The translations under genes were made by a program, and so were the position numbers. A DNA stretch of 64,000 nucleotides from assembly GCF_013426205.1 (NCBI RefSeq), contig NC_089422.1:2604001-2668000 (forward strand), given 5' to 3'. This document shows, piece by piece, positions 47,486 through 57,914 of the stretch (its first letter is position 1; the number at the start of each line of letters is the position of its first letter). The stretch is from Metarhizium brunneum. Lineage: Eukaryota; Ascomycota; Sordariomycetes; Hypocreales; Clavicipitaceae. The notes below the pieces were generated by a model. It ran no database searches and had not been told where the DNA came from. It worked only from the letters and a program-made list of their open reading frames with translations.

Positions 47486-48601
47486 TCGGCAGGCCTGTTG
47501 CATCTAGTTGGATGAAGTGGTTTGGGTTTCATACGTGCCCGATGTCCTGAACGCGCAAAGTTACAAAAATATCAGTCGATACGGCGGGAGTGAATAATAA
47601 AGAAAGATTTTCGAAGTTCATGATAATTACATGGCGGGAGAAGATTGCAGGCCCGACCTGGTGACTCTTGCGAAAACGACGCAACAGATGTGTCCGGTTT
47701 ACCCGTTACTTCATATCCTTTGGTATTGTTTTAGCGTCTGACTGTAAGCCTGTTTCGTTTGTCCTGCTTGTTTTTGTGTTCGATCCCGTGCTGCTACTCC
47801 GAATTAATGTCCATAGGATGCTGATGTAGTAATCGGCGACTGGTTGCATACTTTTGTGACGGCGACTTGCCATCTAAACCTTTTTCTTGGGCAAGGGCTG
47901 GCTGGAAAGTGTAATAGCCTGGCGAAACGATCAGAAACGACGAAATTGAATCATGCAGGCTGTTTCGGCCAATATCCATCACAAGGTCCGGGCCTCACCT
48001 CCCATTACCCCAAAAAAGATGGCCAATCCCACTGGAAGAGCTCGTTGCAATCCGCTCATGTTGCGATGGCTGTCCCGGTAATAGTCCGACAGATTGCGTA
48101 GCGTTTCGCAATAGCCTGGGCTGAATGTTGAGGGGGCCAAAAAGGTTGAACTGCGGTATCGTCTGGCGAATAACCTATGGCACTGAACTCGGAATAGCTT
48201 ACATGTAGCTTGAAGAATCAACTTCGGTCAATTGCTTCAGCAATTATCGACCCACTCCTTCTCCATTGGGCTCACCTCTGGTCTGCCGGCCCCCACTAAA
48301 TTGCCGCGTGAACATTGAATGGTTCAACGCGTCTCGCGATTGCTAAGCGCGTTGACTTGACCATCGGCTCCAGTTGGAGAAAATAGGAACATCAGACAGG
48401 ATCATCTTCTCGACTTATGTAAAAGACCCTACCAATCCAGTCCAGCGCATCAACACAAATAAAGTACCATGCAACAAATCATGCCTGCTTAGGGATATCA
48501 TTTGTGGTGCGGGTGAATTTCTTATACCTTTCTTCTTGTCATGCTGCTGCTTTGCCTTGCTCTGAATTCTCGTGCCGTTGAGACAATGATGAGTGGACGC
48601 C
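47486..48601. other. Gap between Zn2Cys6 gene and MUS7
   Basis: Here lie 1.1 kb of 3' flank and promoter. I looked for a tRNA at the GTTCGATCC-like word near 47780 but found no matching arms. Nothing else is visible. Confidence 0.6.
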
Positions 48602-51600
48602 ATGACCAACTGGAGAGAATTGGGTGAGATACCAGACTCAGAGGACGATGAGGGCTTCTATAGTCAGCCGTTGGCTTCGCGACCGATTGCTACTACCACT
48701 GACGCCGTCGTACCCGTATACGATCCAGATCCTGGCATTTGGGACTTTCCAGGCTCACCGAACAATAACAATAATGACAACGTCGTTACGAATCCGCGAA
48801 CACCTGCCCTCTCGATTCCATATGAAGAACAGGTGCTTGACCTCGTAGCCTCATCGCCGTTGTCATCTGCGCTTAGTGAAGATGGGCTGCCTGGGGTTGA
48901 GGATCTTTTTCCTGGAGACGACACCCAACAACATGTGGGAAAACTAGAACAGGGAGACGCAAAACTATTGGGAGCTTCGCAAGCAGAGAGCCATTGCAGT
49001 TCTGCAGTGGCTCAAGATTTGCCGTTGTCCCCGGACCCCCCTCTTGATAATCATTCGTTTTCCCGCAAACCTGACGGACAGAGCCAAACAATCGGGACTG
49101 GTGGGATCTCTGAAGCTCAGCGAATAGCAGTTCGATACGAACGATCCTTACGTCCTCGAAAACCCATCCAAGAGCATCCGTATCTACTCGAAAATGCTCA
49201 GTATAGCAGTTTTTTGAAGTTGCACGGCGTAAAGCCTTTGCGAATGGCCATCGAGAATGAGCGAAGGAAACGGGATGCTCAACCGGGAGGATCACAAGAG
49301 GATGACTTTCAGGAGGACAGCCAGGAGTCCTGCAAACCAGACACTCTGGACGACTCGTCTACAGATGAAATCGGGCTTCCAGGAGACCTTGACGCTGTGC
49401 TTTTGCCATCGTCAACACCCCTACGGCAGTCTCCGACAGCCAGACGTATCGGAATTAGCAGCCCCGTCAGCTCTCATGGAGACACAGACAACACGAGTGT
49501 TGTGGATGAAGACTTACCTGCTCTAGAGGAGCTGCTGACAAAGCCTCCGAAACTCGTCTTAACCAAGGCAAACAAACGAGATGCAACTCCACTCACATCG
49601 TCGATTCGCAAAAGGATGAGAAGAAATATTATACAGAGTGACCCAGTCGACGATGACTCTGTTCAAGCGGCATCGGATGTGCAATCTCCATTTATACAGT
49701 TCTCGCCATCTTTACGTGTCCCGCCACTTTTGGAGACCGGTTCCGATGGAATCCCGAACCCTCAAGTCTGTGATAGATCACCGACTCTGTCTGCAGCAAG
49801 CATATCTGGCAGAGCAATGGGCGCTACTAACCGCGCTACATATATTGCCTCAAGTGATGAAGACGATGGGATCACCCCTGCAAATGACAATCCTACGTCT
49901 CCCGGTTCTCGTGGTTCTGATACTGAAAATGAGACAGTGACAACCATGAGCCGCCGCATACGAGGTGTTCTTCCTGCTTCATGGCTGCGGCTTGACCGGC
50001 AAGCCGGCCGGGCAAATGCAAAGAATTCTCTCAGTCGCAGGACTCGTCTCCTACGATCTCCTGAGATCGAACACAAGCGAGGGGTCGCACAATCGCGACA
50101 TGCCACAAATGGAACAGCTGCTCTTCCAATATTTTATGATGCATCGGATGAGGAAGAGGTGCGAAGCATGTTAGATGTCAATGAGAATAAATGTGACAAC
50201 CCAGCTCAATTGGAGATCGACCACCCCGAGTCGCCAATTCGGGAACGAGACACAAACCATGAGGACGATGGAGATGCCTCAGCTATAGAGGACAACGGGG
50301 TCGATTTCATGCTCTCAGGACCGTCGCGGAAGCGTCAGCTTAAGCTGACCGATAGTTTGGACCAAGGTGCCAGGAAACGACCGAAAAGAAAAGATCAAAT
50401 CACGAAGCAATCCTATGGAAGGCTGAGGCAAGTCGGGATCAAGGCACACTTGCATGAATCTCCAATGCCGCGTAGGCCGGATTCCTCACTGTTTGAACAC
50501 TCTCAGAAGCAGGATTTACGGAAACGAAAAAGCATCTATCTTTCCCGAAAGCCCGCCGGGAAACAGGCTAGGACGTCGCCGCCGAAGCTTAGCATTCTGG
50601 ACACTATCCAACCGGATGCACCACAATTTTTGAAGATTGCTGCACGGACAGCACGGACTAGACAGCTTCAGGGTCGTTCAAGCCCATATAAGAAAACCAT
50701 ACAGCTTGCAACTCGACAAGATCAGCTTGATGTGGCTTCAGTATTGATTGATTGGCGCTCAGGCTCCATCAAACAACGAGATTCAGTCACTGCAGCAACA
50801 AAGTCACCCCAAAAGAAACGAGGCCGGGTTGTGCTGGCGGAAGCTTCCGGGAACCGGCATGGCAATAATATAACCAGAGCACAGTCCAGGCCTGGTGTAT
50901 CAAAGAAGCTCGTCAAGCATGTGAGCAATGGAGGATCAATTAGATATCTTCCAGCACAGGCTCATCCTCAGCGACAACACCTGAAGAGTGCCCGGAAGAT
51001 TGCTGCCGTAAAAAAGACGTTTTCCCCGAGTTCAATTCGTCCAGCACAATTGGAGAGGGACGAAATTGTCCAAATGACCAAATTTGAGTTCAACACTCGG
51101 AAGCGATTTCTGGATCGCCTGTATCAAAACGGCCATTCTGGAGTGAGAAAGCCAAGCAGCGAGCCGTCATCTTTACGAGGTAGTACCCGAAATCTCGGGG
51201 TATCTATGCAAGATACAGCAAATAAACAACCAGACAAGGCCAAGCAAATATTGGGCGGATCGCGAAATCCCAAGAAGGCAGCTCCTCGGCGTATCGACAT
51301 CGATGCGCCTCAGTATAGCCACGCAAAGGATCCAGTCCCTGAAGTGTATTCCGCAGAACCAAGTATAGCTGGCACAGAGCCTGCTCAAGCCAAGCTTGTC
51401 GGCTTGGGACCCTATGGTACACAGTACACTCATCATTTCGAAATATTCCCACTTCACCCTGATGTCTTCTTCCACGAATCTACTCTTATCGGAAGCGGCG
51501 AGCTACAGTCTTGCGCCACGGCTGTCTTCTCGATGCACACGTCGGAAGCACAACCTTGTATGTCCATATCGCTTAATGACCATTTGTTTAGATGGGGCGC

Positions 51601-54600
51601 TTGGAATGACCAAACTTCCTCAGAACTAGGCGTGGTGCTGGATTATATCGCAGAGGGTATCGAGGCCCAGCTGGCTGGAAAGCCTGCTCCGTCACCCAGT
51701 GAACTGACTCCTGTTCTGGCCGCGTCGTTTGTCCTAGGCTATATCAAAGACTCTTTTGGGTTCTTCGAACAAAGCCAAAAATTGTCATTCCTCTCCCGAG
51801 CTCGTGAATGTCTGAATAACTTCAATAATCGCACTGACTCAATCCTCAGAACTGCCCGCTTCAGCATTCAGGGCATTGGCCATGTTTTGCAGATCTATGA
51901 TAGACTGATGCTTATGGCCTTCCTTATGCTGAGATTTTGCAACCAGGACCCATTGCTTATAACTGAGAAGTTTTCAGTTGAAACATGTCTTCAGAGTATT
52001 GGTGAAACTGCGATCAGCATCCTCACTGAATTGGGCATTGGGAGCTTGCAGAAGTTCTACACGGAACTCCACAATAGGCACTTCAGAGAAAGTGGAATTC
52101 GAAACGACTATCCTGTCATAAATTCTTGGGTGATGGTCATGAAAGTCATGGATCTGGCGCACATTCCGAGGGCGTCTTTTTGGGATGTGGCTCAACGCTG
52201 GATCGCCCCAAAGGAGGACTTGTCTAGCAGTAACGCTCAAGACCACGAACGTATCTGGGAGAATGTGTTTACGCTTCTTCCCCTTATGGAATTTAGCAAT
52301 ACTGGCGTACTCGTTGCTGGCCAGCGACACTCGGTGTCGAGCGATGGCTGGACAATTCCGCAGAAGCTTCTTAGGCAAGTTTTCCAGCTGTACGAGCGCA
52401 ACCCACGACAGGCTACCAGCTTCAACTATTATTGTCGAGCACTCGTTGGACGATGCCACTACCTTGTTCAAGAATGGGGTTGGAAGAAGTGTGTCAGTAT
52501 TGTTGGCTTGATATTCGACTTTTTCGGCTCACAGCAATTGTCGCATCTTCGAAACGAAGAAGTATTCAAGTCTCCGCGGTTTCTTGAGAATCTAGGTGGC
52601 CGACCGAACCTAGCTATCGAACCTGAAGACCGATGCTTCCATGTATTTCTAAAACTTGTTGCAGTTGCAATAAGAAAGCTCAGAGCTGCTGGCTCCATGA
52701 AGGACATCAGCAATCTTGTGACAAGAATTGTGCCGAATCACAACCGACAGCATCGCAAGGACGAAAATGTGCATGCACGCGACCTGGCAGCGCTGAGGAA
52801 TCATCACGACTTGCTGTGTACATTATTTTGGGCTGCCCCTGCTGAATGTCGCCCGTCTCCAATTCTCATTCAGAACCTTGTAGACCCGGCAGATTCCCAC
52901 AAAGAAGCATGTCTGATCAACCTACGTGCGTGGACTCAGCTTGCGCGGTTTGTCATTAGCTCAGGGGAAACTATGATATCATGGAGGCCTTTCCACACCT
53001 GGCGAAATTCGTTTTTTGAACAGGTACTCAAACAGTACAACTCAGTAGCGTCTGAAGTTGCACTACAGCTCTCAGCTCTTGGAAAAGAACTTAGCCATTC
53101 GATCACTGAAGAGATGATCCACACCACAGTTGCTGTCAACAAGGCTGCTTTGGTTGACGTTATATACGCATCGTTGACAGCATCATTGGATGTCATCCGA
53201 CATGCTCCTGATTTTCCGACTGCGACTTTCCCTTGGAATATACCACAGCTACGAACCATATTTACCCAGTTTTCAGTCACTCTTCCTGACCTGGCGTGGA
53301 GGCTCCTCAGAGTGGCCCTGGCAACACTTGAAACAATGCTGTCGAAAATCGACGATTTCAAGGCGAATGAAGAGAGCCAGCAGAGTGAGAGCCAAATTCT
53401 CAACGCCGACGTGGCAGACGATGCGCTCCAACATTTGGACCAGAATTTGTCCAAGACATTTTTCGGCATGGCGAGGCGTGTCCTTGCAACTCCTGTGAAT
53501 GAGCAAGATCCCCACACTGTTAAACAATCACAAGTGGAATGTACCGAGCAGATTGTCATCCTTGCTGCACGAATGAGCACGAGATTCATCAACGGCGGTC
53601 TGATGAGACTTGCTGGGGCTTTCAAAGGCAGCTATCAATTATTTTCTGAATCGCCGTTCACGTTGGATTTGCGTCAACGCGGATATGTGGTCTTGTTTAT
53701 CTCAACTCTGCTACGATACGGTATTGATGATTTCGGCGACGCTGGCTTTAGTCTTTGTGACATTTGGGTTTCCTCTCTGGCCAAGCCTCGTGCGTCTTTG
53801 AAATATGAGATTGAACTAGGCAAAGAGCTTCGTCGCCGTGGAAATATGTTCGTACCTGAGGCTGTGTTGGGCATTTCTATACAGCCCGATTACAATACCA
53901 ACCGAGACCTATTGGAGTATGCAATTTCATCGATGCGCAAAGCTGTTCGGGATGCTGGGCCAACCCTTCGCGCTGCAATGGCGACGGAATATTCAGCGGC
54001 GCTTAAGGTGATGATGGATCAGATCAAAGACGACCTCAAGAATGGGACGCATACGTCGAATGAGCATGATGGCTATGTTGTCTTCATTCAAGGCGTTATT
54101 TCTCTTGTCAAGACGTATGGGTCTGATATATGCGCGGTGGACAATTACTTTTGTCAAATAAGCAAAGAATACTCACCGTCTGCAGAAGATCCTCAGCTCA
54201 AAGTCGCGAACCTCAAGTCGTACGGCTTGCGGCTTCAGGACGGCGACGCTCGCATTGGCCAGTCGCTCTTCCACCTCCTCTTCAACAATGCAAAATTCTC
54301 GATTTTCAACGGCAAATTGACAGAGGAAGTTCACATGCTGGGTAAAGGCATGTCCAATAGCGGCGTCAAGACCTTCATTGTGTCGAAAATGCTGCCCTCC
54401 ATAATCCATGCCTCCTTTAAAGAGAACGATGCCTTTCCGTTGCTTGACATATACGTGGAGGCTTTGGCACTTTGCTTAAGTGGCAAGGCTATACCGCTGG
54501 AGCTCTCAGCTGATGATGCGCCCACAATTTGTACGTTGCTGCAAGCTATGCTGAATGGAATAAACGGGCTGTTCAGTGGTGGACGGTCCTTGAACGGGTC

Positions 54601-55117
54601 TCAGATTCATCTTGCGAACCAGGCGATTGGCCTTGGTAATTTGCTTTGGCCGTCCATTCACGTACTTTCAATGTCCAGCTCGCAACCGCCGCTGTGGACA
54701 AAGATGTGGAGTTTGTTGTGTGATTTCTGGGCGGTTGTTTCGAAGTGCCGCATTTGTCTGCAGAGTTCAAATGGGGAAGAATTGAGTAGTGAGGTGGCCC
54801 AGTTCGAAAGTCTTGTAATTGGCACAAGGGAAGCCCGAAACGAAGCAGACGAATTTGGTTCGGACGTGGCGAACTTTGCGGAAAACATCATCCAAGACGT
54901 AAGGAAGAACTGGAAAGTTACGGAAGACAAGATCGTGATACATATGCCGGGCCAGAAGAAAGGTGCAGCGTTGGCACCCTTGGTAGGATATACCAGTTGG
55001 AAAACAGGAAGCCTCATTAACGAATTGAACGATGGGATACGGGAGTGGAGTTGGTGGTGGCGCAAGGCAAACGGTCTATCGTGTCTGGAGGAGTATTCGG
55101 GCAGCACTGTATTTTGA
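48602..55117 (+). CDS. MUS7: Mus7/Mms22-family DNA repair and replication-fork protein
   Basis: Mus7/Mms22 acts at stalled replication forks, in yeast as the substrate adaptor of the Rtt101-Mms1 ubiquitin ligase. The gene is one uninterrupted frame of 2171 aa, the longest in the window, and its size fits the family. The start is the ATG at 48602; the frame begins nine bases earlier with GTG. The first residues carry the family's hallmark N-terminus, WRELGEIPDSEDDEGF. The N-terminal half (to about residue 900) is low-complexity, with acidic, Ser/Pro and basic patches (for example SPVSSHGDTD, RKRMRRN). The Mus7/Mms22 core begins near LGPYGTQYTHHFEIFPLHPDVFFHESTLIGSG and continues to the C-terminus as an all-helical repeat-like region. 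ORC5 follows in the same orientation 419 nt downstream. Confidence 0.92.
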   Translation: MTNWRELGEIPDSEDDEGFYSQPLASRPIATTTDAVVPVYDPDPGIWDFPGSPNNNNNDNVVTNPRTPALSIPYEEQVLDLVASSPLSSALSEDGLPGVEDLFPGDDTQQHVGKLEQGDAKLLGASQAESHCSSAVAQDLPLSPDPPLDNHSFSRKPDGQSQTIGTGGISEAQRIAVRYERSLRPRKPIQEHPYLLENAQYSSFLKLHGVKPLRMAIENERRKRDAQPGGSQEDDFQEDSQESCKPDTLDDSSTDEIGLPGDLDAVLLPSSTPLRQSPTARRIGISSPVSSHGDTDNTSVVDEDLPALEELLTKPPKLVLTKANKRDATPLTSSIRKRMRRNIIQSDPVDDDSVQAASDVQSPFIQFSPSLRVPPLLETGSDGIPNPQVCDRSPTLSAASISGRAMGATNRATYIASSDEDDGITPANDNPTSPGSRGSDTENETVTTMSRRIRGVLPASWLRLDRQAGRANAKNSLSRRTRLLRSPEIEHKRGVAQSRHATNGTAALPIFYDASDEEEVRSMLDVNENKCDNPAQLEIDHPESPIRERDTNHEDDGDASAIEDNGVDFMLSGPSRKRQLKLTDSLDQGARKRPKRKDQITKQSYGRLRQVGIKAHLHESPMPRRPDSSLFEHSQKQDLRKRKSIYLSRKPAGKQARTSPPKLSILDTIQPDAPQFLKIAARTARTRQLQGRSSPYKKTIQLATRQDQLDVASVLIDWRSGSIKQRDSVTAATKSPQKKRGRVVLAEASGNRHGNNITRAQSRPGVSKKLVKHVSNGGSIRYLPAQAHPQRQHLKSARKIAAVKKTFSPSSIRPAQLERDEIVQMTKFEFNTRKRFLDRLYQNGHSGVRKPSSEPSSLRGSTRNLGVSMQDTANKQPDKAKQILGGSRNPKKAAPRRIDIDAPQYSHAKDPVPEVYSAEPSIAGTEPAQAKLVGLGPYGTQYTHHFEIFPLHPDVFFHESTLIGSGELQSCATAVFSMHTSEAQPCMSISLNDHLFRWGAWNDQTSSELGVVLDYIAEGIEAQLAGKPAPSPSELTPVLAASFVLGYIKDSFGFFEQSQKLSFLSRARECLNNFNNRTDSILRTARFSIQGIGHVLQIYDRLMLMAFLMLRFCNQDPLLITEKFSVETCLQSIGETAISILTELGIGSLQKFYTELHNRHFRESGIRNDYPVINSWVMVMKVMDLAHIPRASFWDVAQRWIAPKEDLSSSNAQDHERIWENVFTLLPLMEFSNTGVLVAGQRHSVSSDGWTIPQKLLRQVFQLYERNPRQATSFNYYCRALVGRCHYLVQEWGWKKCVSIVGLIFDFFGSQQLSHLRNEEVFKSPRFLENLGGRPNLAIEPEDRCFHVFLKLVAVAIRKLRAAGSMKDISNLVTRIVPNHNRQHRKDENVHARDLAALRNHHDLLCTLFWAAPAECRPSPILIQNLVDPADSHKEACLINLRAWTQLARFVISSGETMISWRPFHTWRNSFFEQVLKQYNSVASEVALQLSALGKELSHSITEEMIHTTVAVNKAALVDVIYASLTASLDVIRHAPDFPTATFPWNIPQLRTIFTQFSVTLPDLAWRLLRVALATLETMLSKIDDFKANEESQQSESQILNADVADDALQHLDQNLSKTFFGMARRVLATPVNEQDPHTVKQSQVECTEQIVILAARMSTRFINGGLMRLAGAFKGSYQLFSESPFTLDLRQRGYVVLFISTLLRYGIDDFGDAGFSLCDIWVSSLAKPRASLKYEIELGKELRRRGNMFVPEAVLGISIQPDYNTNRDLLEYAISSMRKAVRDAGPTLRAAMATEYSAALKVMMDQIKDDLKNGTHTSNEHDGYVVFIQGVISLVKTYGSDICAVDNYFCQISKEYSPSAEDPQLKVANLKSYGLRLQDGDARIGQSLFHLLFNNAKFSIFNGKLTEEVHMLGKGMSNSGVKTFIVSKMLPSIIHASFKENDAFPLLDIYVEALALCLSGKAIPLELSADDAPTICTLLQAMLNGINGLFSGGRSLNGSQIHLANQAIGLGNLLWPSIHVLSMSSSQPPLWTKMWSLLCDFWAVVSKCRICLQSSNGEELSSEVAQFESLVIGTREARNEADEFGSDVANFAENIIQDVRKNWKVTEDKIVIHMPGQKKGAALAPLVGYTSWKTGSLINELNDGIREWSWWWRKANGLSCLEEYSGSTVF

Positions 55118-55536
55118 AAGTATTAGCATGGCATGGCGCAGAGGTCATTTGAGTATAGAAACGGGCCAAGGAGGTCCCTGGGGGAAAAGATGTCTTGTTG
55201 AGCTACGTTTAATTGTGTGAATGCTGGTGTCTTCAACATGAAGCCCCAGCTCGTGGTTTGGCTCCCTGTCCGTCTTGGACTTTGGTGGACACTGACGTCG
55301 TTGGTGCCCCATAGAACGCGGGTCCTACCGTCGACCTATCGAGTTATCGATATTCCGACGCGTCGTCCTTGCTTAATAGCTTCATCCAATCGAACCTCGC
55401 CCACCGGCTGCCTGCGAACGACCGTCCGTTGCAGGACATCATTGCTCCCCTGGCCGCTCTCACGTTTACAGTAATTATAGAATCCAAAGTCAATTTGTTC
55501 GTTCGTAATCCTCCAAGACGGTTGAAACTCTGAAAT
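55118..55536. other. Short gap MUS7/ORC5
   Basis: This holds the 3' flank of MUS7 and the promoter of ORC5 in 419 nt. Nothing else is visible. Confidence 0.6.
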
Positions 55537-57233
55537 ATGGGCTCCCTGTTTAGGCTGCCTGAGGAAGAACTTCTGGCACCGCTGCTGGAGTCCTTCCCTG
55601 GCCGGGGGCATCAGATTCGATTGCTTGCGACGCTCCTTTATGTGAGTGCACGACATGAGATACTTTGCTTGCTGCGCCTTCTCTGGATTGGGTTGCCTGT
55701 TGGGCTCTTGAGCGAAAGTCTAACTATTTTCGCCTCCTCAGCCTAGTGCCGCACCTTCTCGCAATCTTGTCCTCCATGGCACCGAAGCCACGGGTAAATC
55801 AAGCATCACGAGGCGACTGCTCGCGAATCTGGTTGACACGCGGCCTTGCACCGAAACACGCAGCGCGGGACTGAAGTATGCTGTCATAAACGCCGCACAG
55901 TGCATCACGGCCAGACACTTATTCGAGACTATCGTGGGCTCGGTTGCAGATGCTTTGAAATTGGATGGGGAATCAGGCGAGACGTCGTCTTCGACGTCCA
56001 CCGCAGCACTTGGAAGACGGAGACGCTGCGAGACAATGGCACAGCTGTCAGCAACCATGAGCACAATGCTGGAAGGGCCGGCCAGAGATCCAGCATGGAG
56101 GTTCATCCTGGTGCTGGATGAGGTAGATAGGCAAAGGGATGCGCCACCGACATTGATCCCAGCCCTGGCTCGTCTGTCAGAGCTTGTGAGCATGCCCCAG
56201 GACGTTCACAATTTCCATACATGCCATTTGATAGTACTGACATAACCCGCGCCAGATCCCCTGCCTCACCACCGTCTTCATCGTCACGGCGCCGCCTGCA
56301 GGCTTCCTCCGAACAACTGCCGCCGTGTACCTTCACTTCCCTCCCTACACAAAACCCGAGTTTGTTCGTATTCTTTCTCTCTCTCCGCCGCCTGCGATAT
56401 CCGGCGCGACGCAACTCGAGACGACAGACCTTTGGACTCGTTTTTGTGCCGCTGTTCACGATGCGTTTGTACGCTCGGCTTCTCGCAGCCTGCCATCATT
56501 TCGCCATAGCTGTCAGGCTCTATGGCCGCGGTTTACCGCCCCCGTAGTTGCTGGAACCTACTCACCAAAAGAATTCTCCAAACTGCTGGTGGCAGCACGT
56601 GTCCATTTTCAAGATGAATCCCTTTTGAACCCAGGCATCGTCTCAGTCCGCCCTGAACCGTCGTCGGCTACAATGACTACAACAGCAGTGCCTCCCGCCG
56701 CTTCTTCGAGATCTTTTGCGACCACCACCACCACCACCACCACCACCACTGCGGCCTCTTATCTGACCGCTTTGCTGCCCATTGCAGCACGTCTTATCCT
56801 CTTGGCCGCGTATCTCGCCTCACACAACCCTACACGACACGATTTGACCCTATTCTCAACCTATCACCATGGCCGTAAACGGCGTCGTGGCGGCGGCTTC
56901 TTTGCTAATCGTGGGACGCCCCGCACAAAGCACCGAAGAATTGCGCGCAAACTGCTCGGCGCACATGCATTTGTTCTAGAACGCATGATGGCAATATTCG
57001 AAGCGGTTCGAAGCGAGTGGTCTCCTGATGGGAGTTCTGTTGGAAGCACCGGCTTGGATGGTGACATTGGAATGGCTATTGCTACACTGGCTAGCCTCCG
57101 ACTGTTGGTCAAAGTTGGCGCCGGGGATATGATGGATAGATCTGGAAAATGGAGAATAAACGTTGGTTGGGAATCTATCAGGGGCATTGGGAGAAGTATC
57201 GGCGTCGAGGTGGAGGAATGGCTCGTTGAATAG
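55537..57233 (+). CDS. ORC5: Origin recognition complex subunit 5
   Basis: Orc5 is an AAA+ subunit of the six-protein complex that marks replication origins. I read exons 55537-55641, 55742-56185 and 56256-57233, giving 508 aa. The first exon encodes LFRLPEEELLAPLLESFPGRGHQI, and the second opens with PSAAPSRNLVLHGTEATGKSS, in which GTEATGKSS is the Walker A motif. Walker B is ILVLDEVDRQRD, and after intron 2 IPCLTTVFIVTAPP contains sensor 1. The ORC5 C-terminal winged-helix region follows (SYLTALLPIAARLILLAAYLASHN, ARKLLGAHAF). A run of about ten threonines, coded by an (ACC)n tract, sits just before this region. The intron donors are GTGAGT and GTGAGC. Confidence 0.92.
56721..56750 (+). repeat. 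(ACC)n triplet repeat coding polythreonine
   Basis: About ten consecutive Thr codons, nearly all ACC, lie inside ORC5. The tract is in frame, so length variation would change only the run of threonines. Confidence 0.85.
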
Positions 57234-57914
57234 AAGCACGGGTTATCTATGCTTTATGGAGTGTATTCTTATTTGCCTATTCATATGAGACAGGCCTTGC
57301 ACATGACCAGGTTAATTAAGGATGATGCTTATGAAAAGTGATAGAAATTTACAAGCCCATGTGGCCTTTTGTATTGGAACACGTCCACTGAAAAGGAGAT
57401 GTGCACATGCGATCCCCAGAGGAAATAATTTATCCCGTGTAGCCGGTACCCTGCCCATTTGCTATAAAATGAAGAGAAATAAATATCAAGACGTGCTACA
57501 CATGCGTTTGTGGCCATGCAATCCATGCCAAACGGGTTACGCGCGAGTAGAACAACCAAAATGAGTCTCACGCGGCAAAATGGGAGCGAGCAAGTTTCGA
57601 TCCTATACAAAATTTCCAACGCCAAAAGTCGCAGCATACTTTCTGATGCGTAAAGATCCGTTTTTCGTCATACTTGAATAGCGCATACGCGTGACCGAAA
57701 TCACCAGGTCCTAACTTCATCCAGCAAGAAGCCAAATATAGACCAAAGATGATTCCAAATGTGAGAATAGAATAAAATTTTAATTTTCGCTTGTTGGAAT
57801 ATGACTAGGGTGAGGGCTTTGGTGACCCTCCCCAATTTTGCGAAGCCATATTCATCTATGCACATTGTGCTCATAGGCAAGGCCCTGCCTAGCCTCTTCT
57901 GACGGAGAAAAGCA
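57234..57914. other. Convergent gap ORC5/TPT
   Basis: About 680 nt of 3' flanks. Only short chance frames occur here and no element is visible. Confidence 0.6.

Noticed and set aside
47760..47800. Possible tRNA B-box (GTTCGATCC)
   Set aside because: The A box and the acceptor stem could not be found at the required distances on either strand.
52936..53625. 229-codon frame antisense to MUS7
   Set aside because: Shadow of a real long gene. It has no features of its own.
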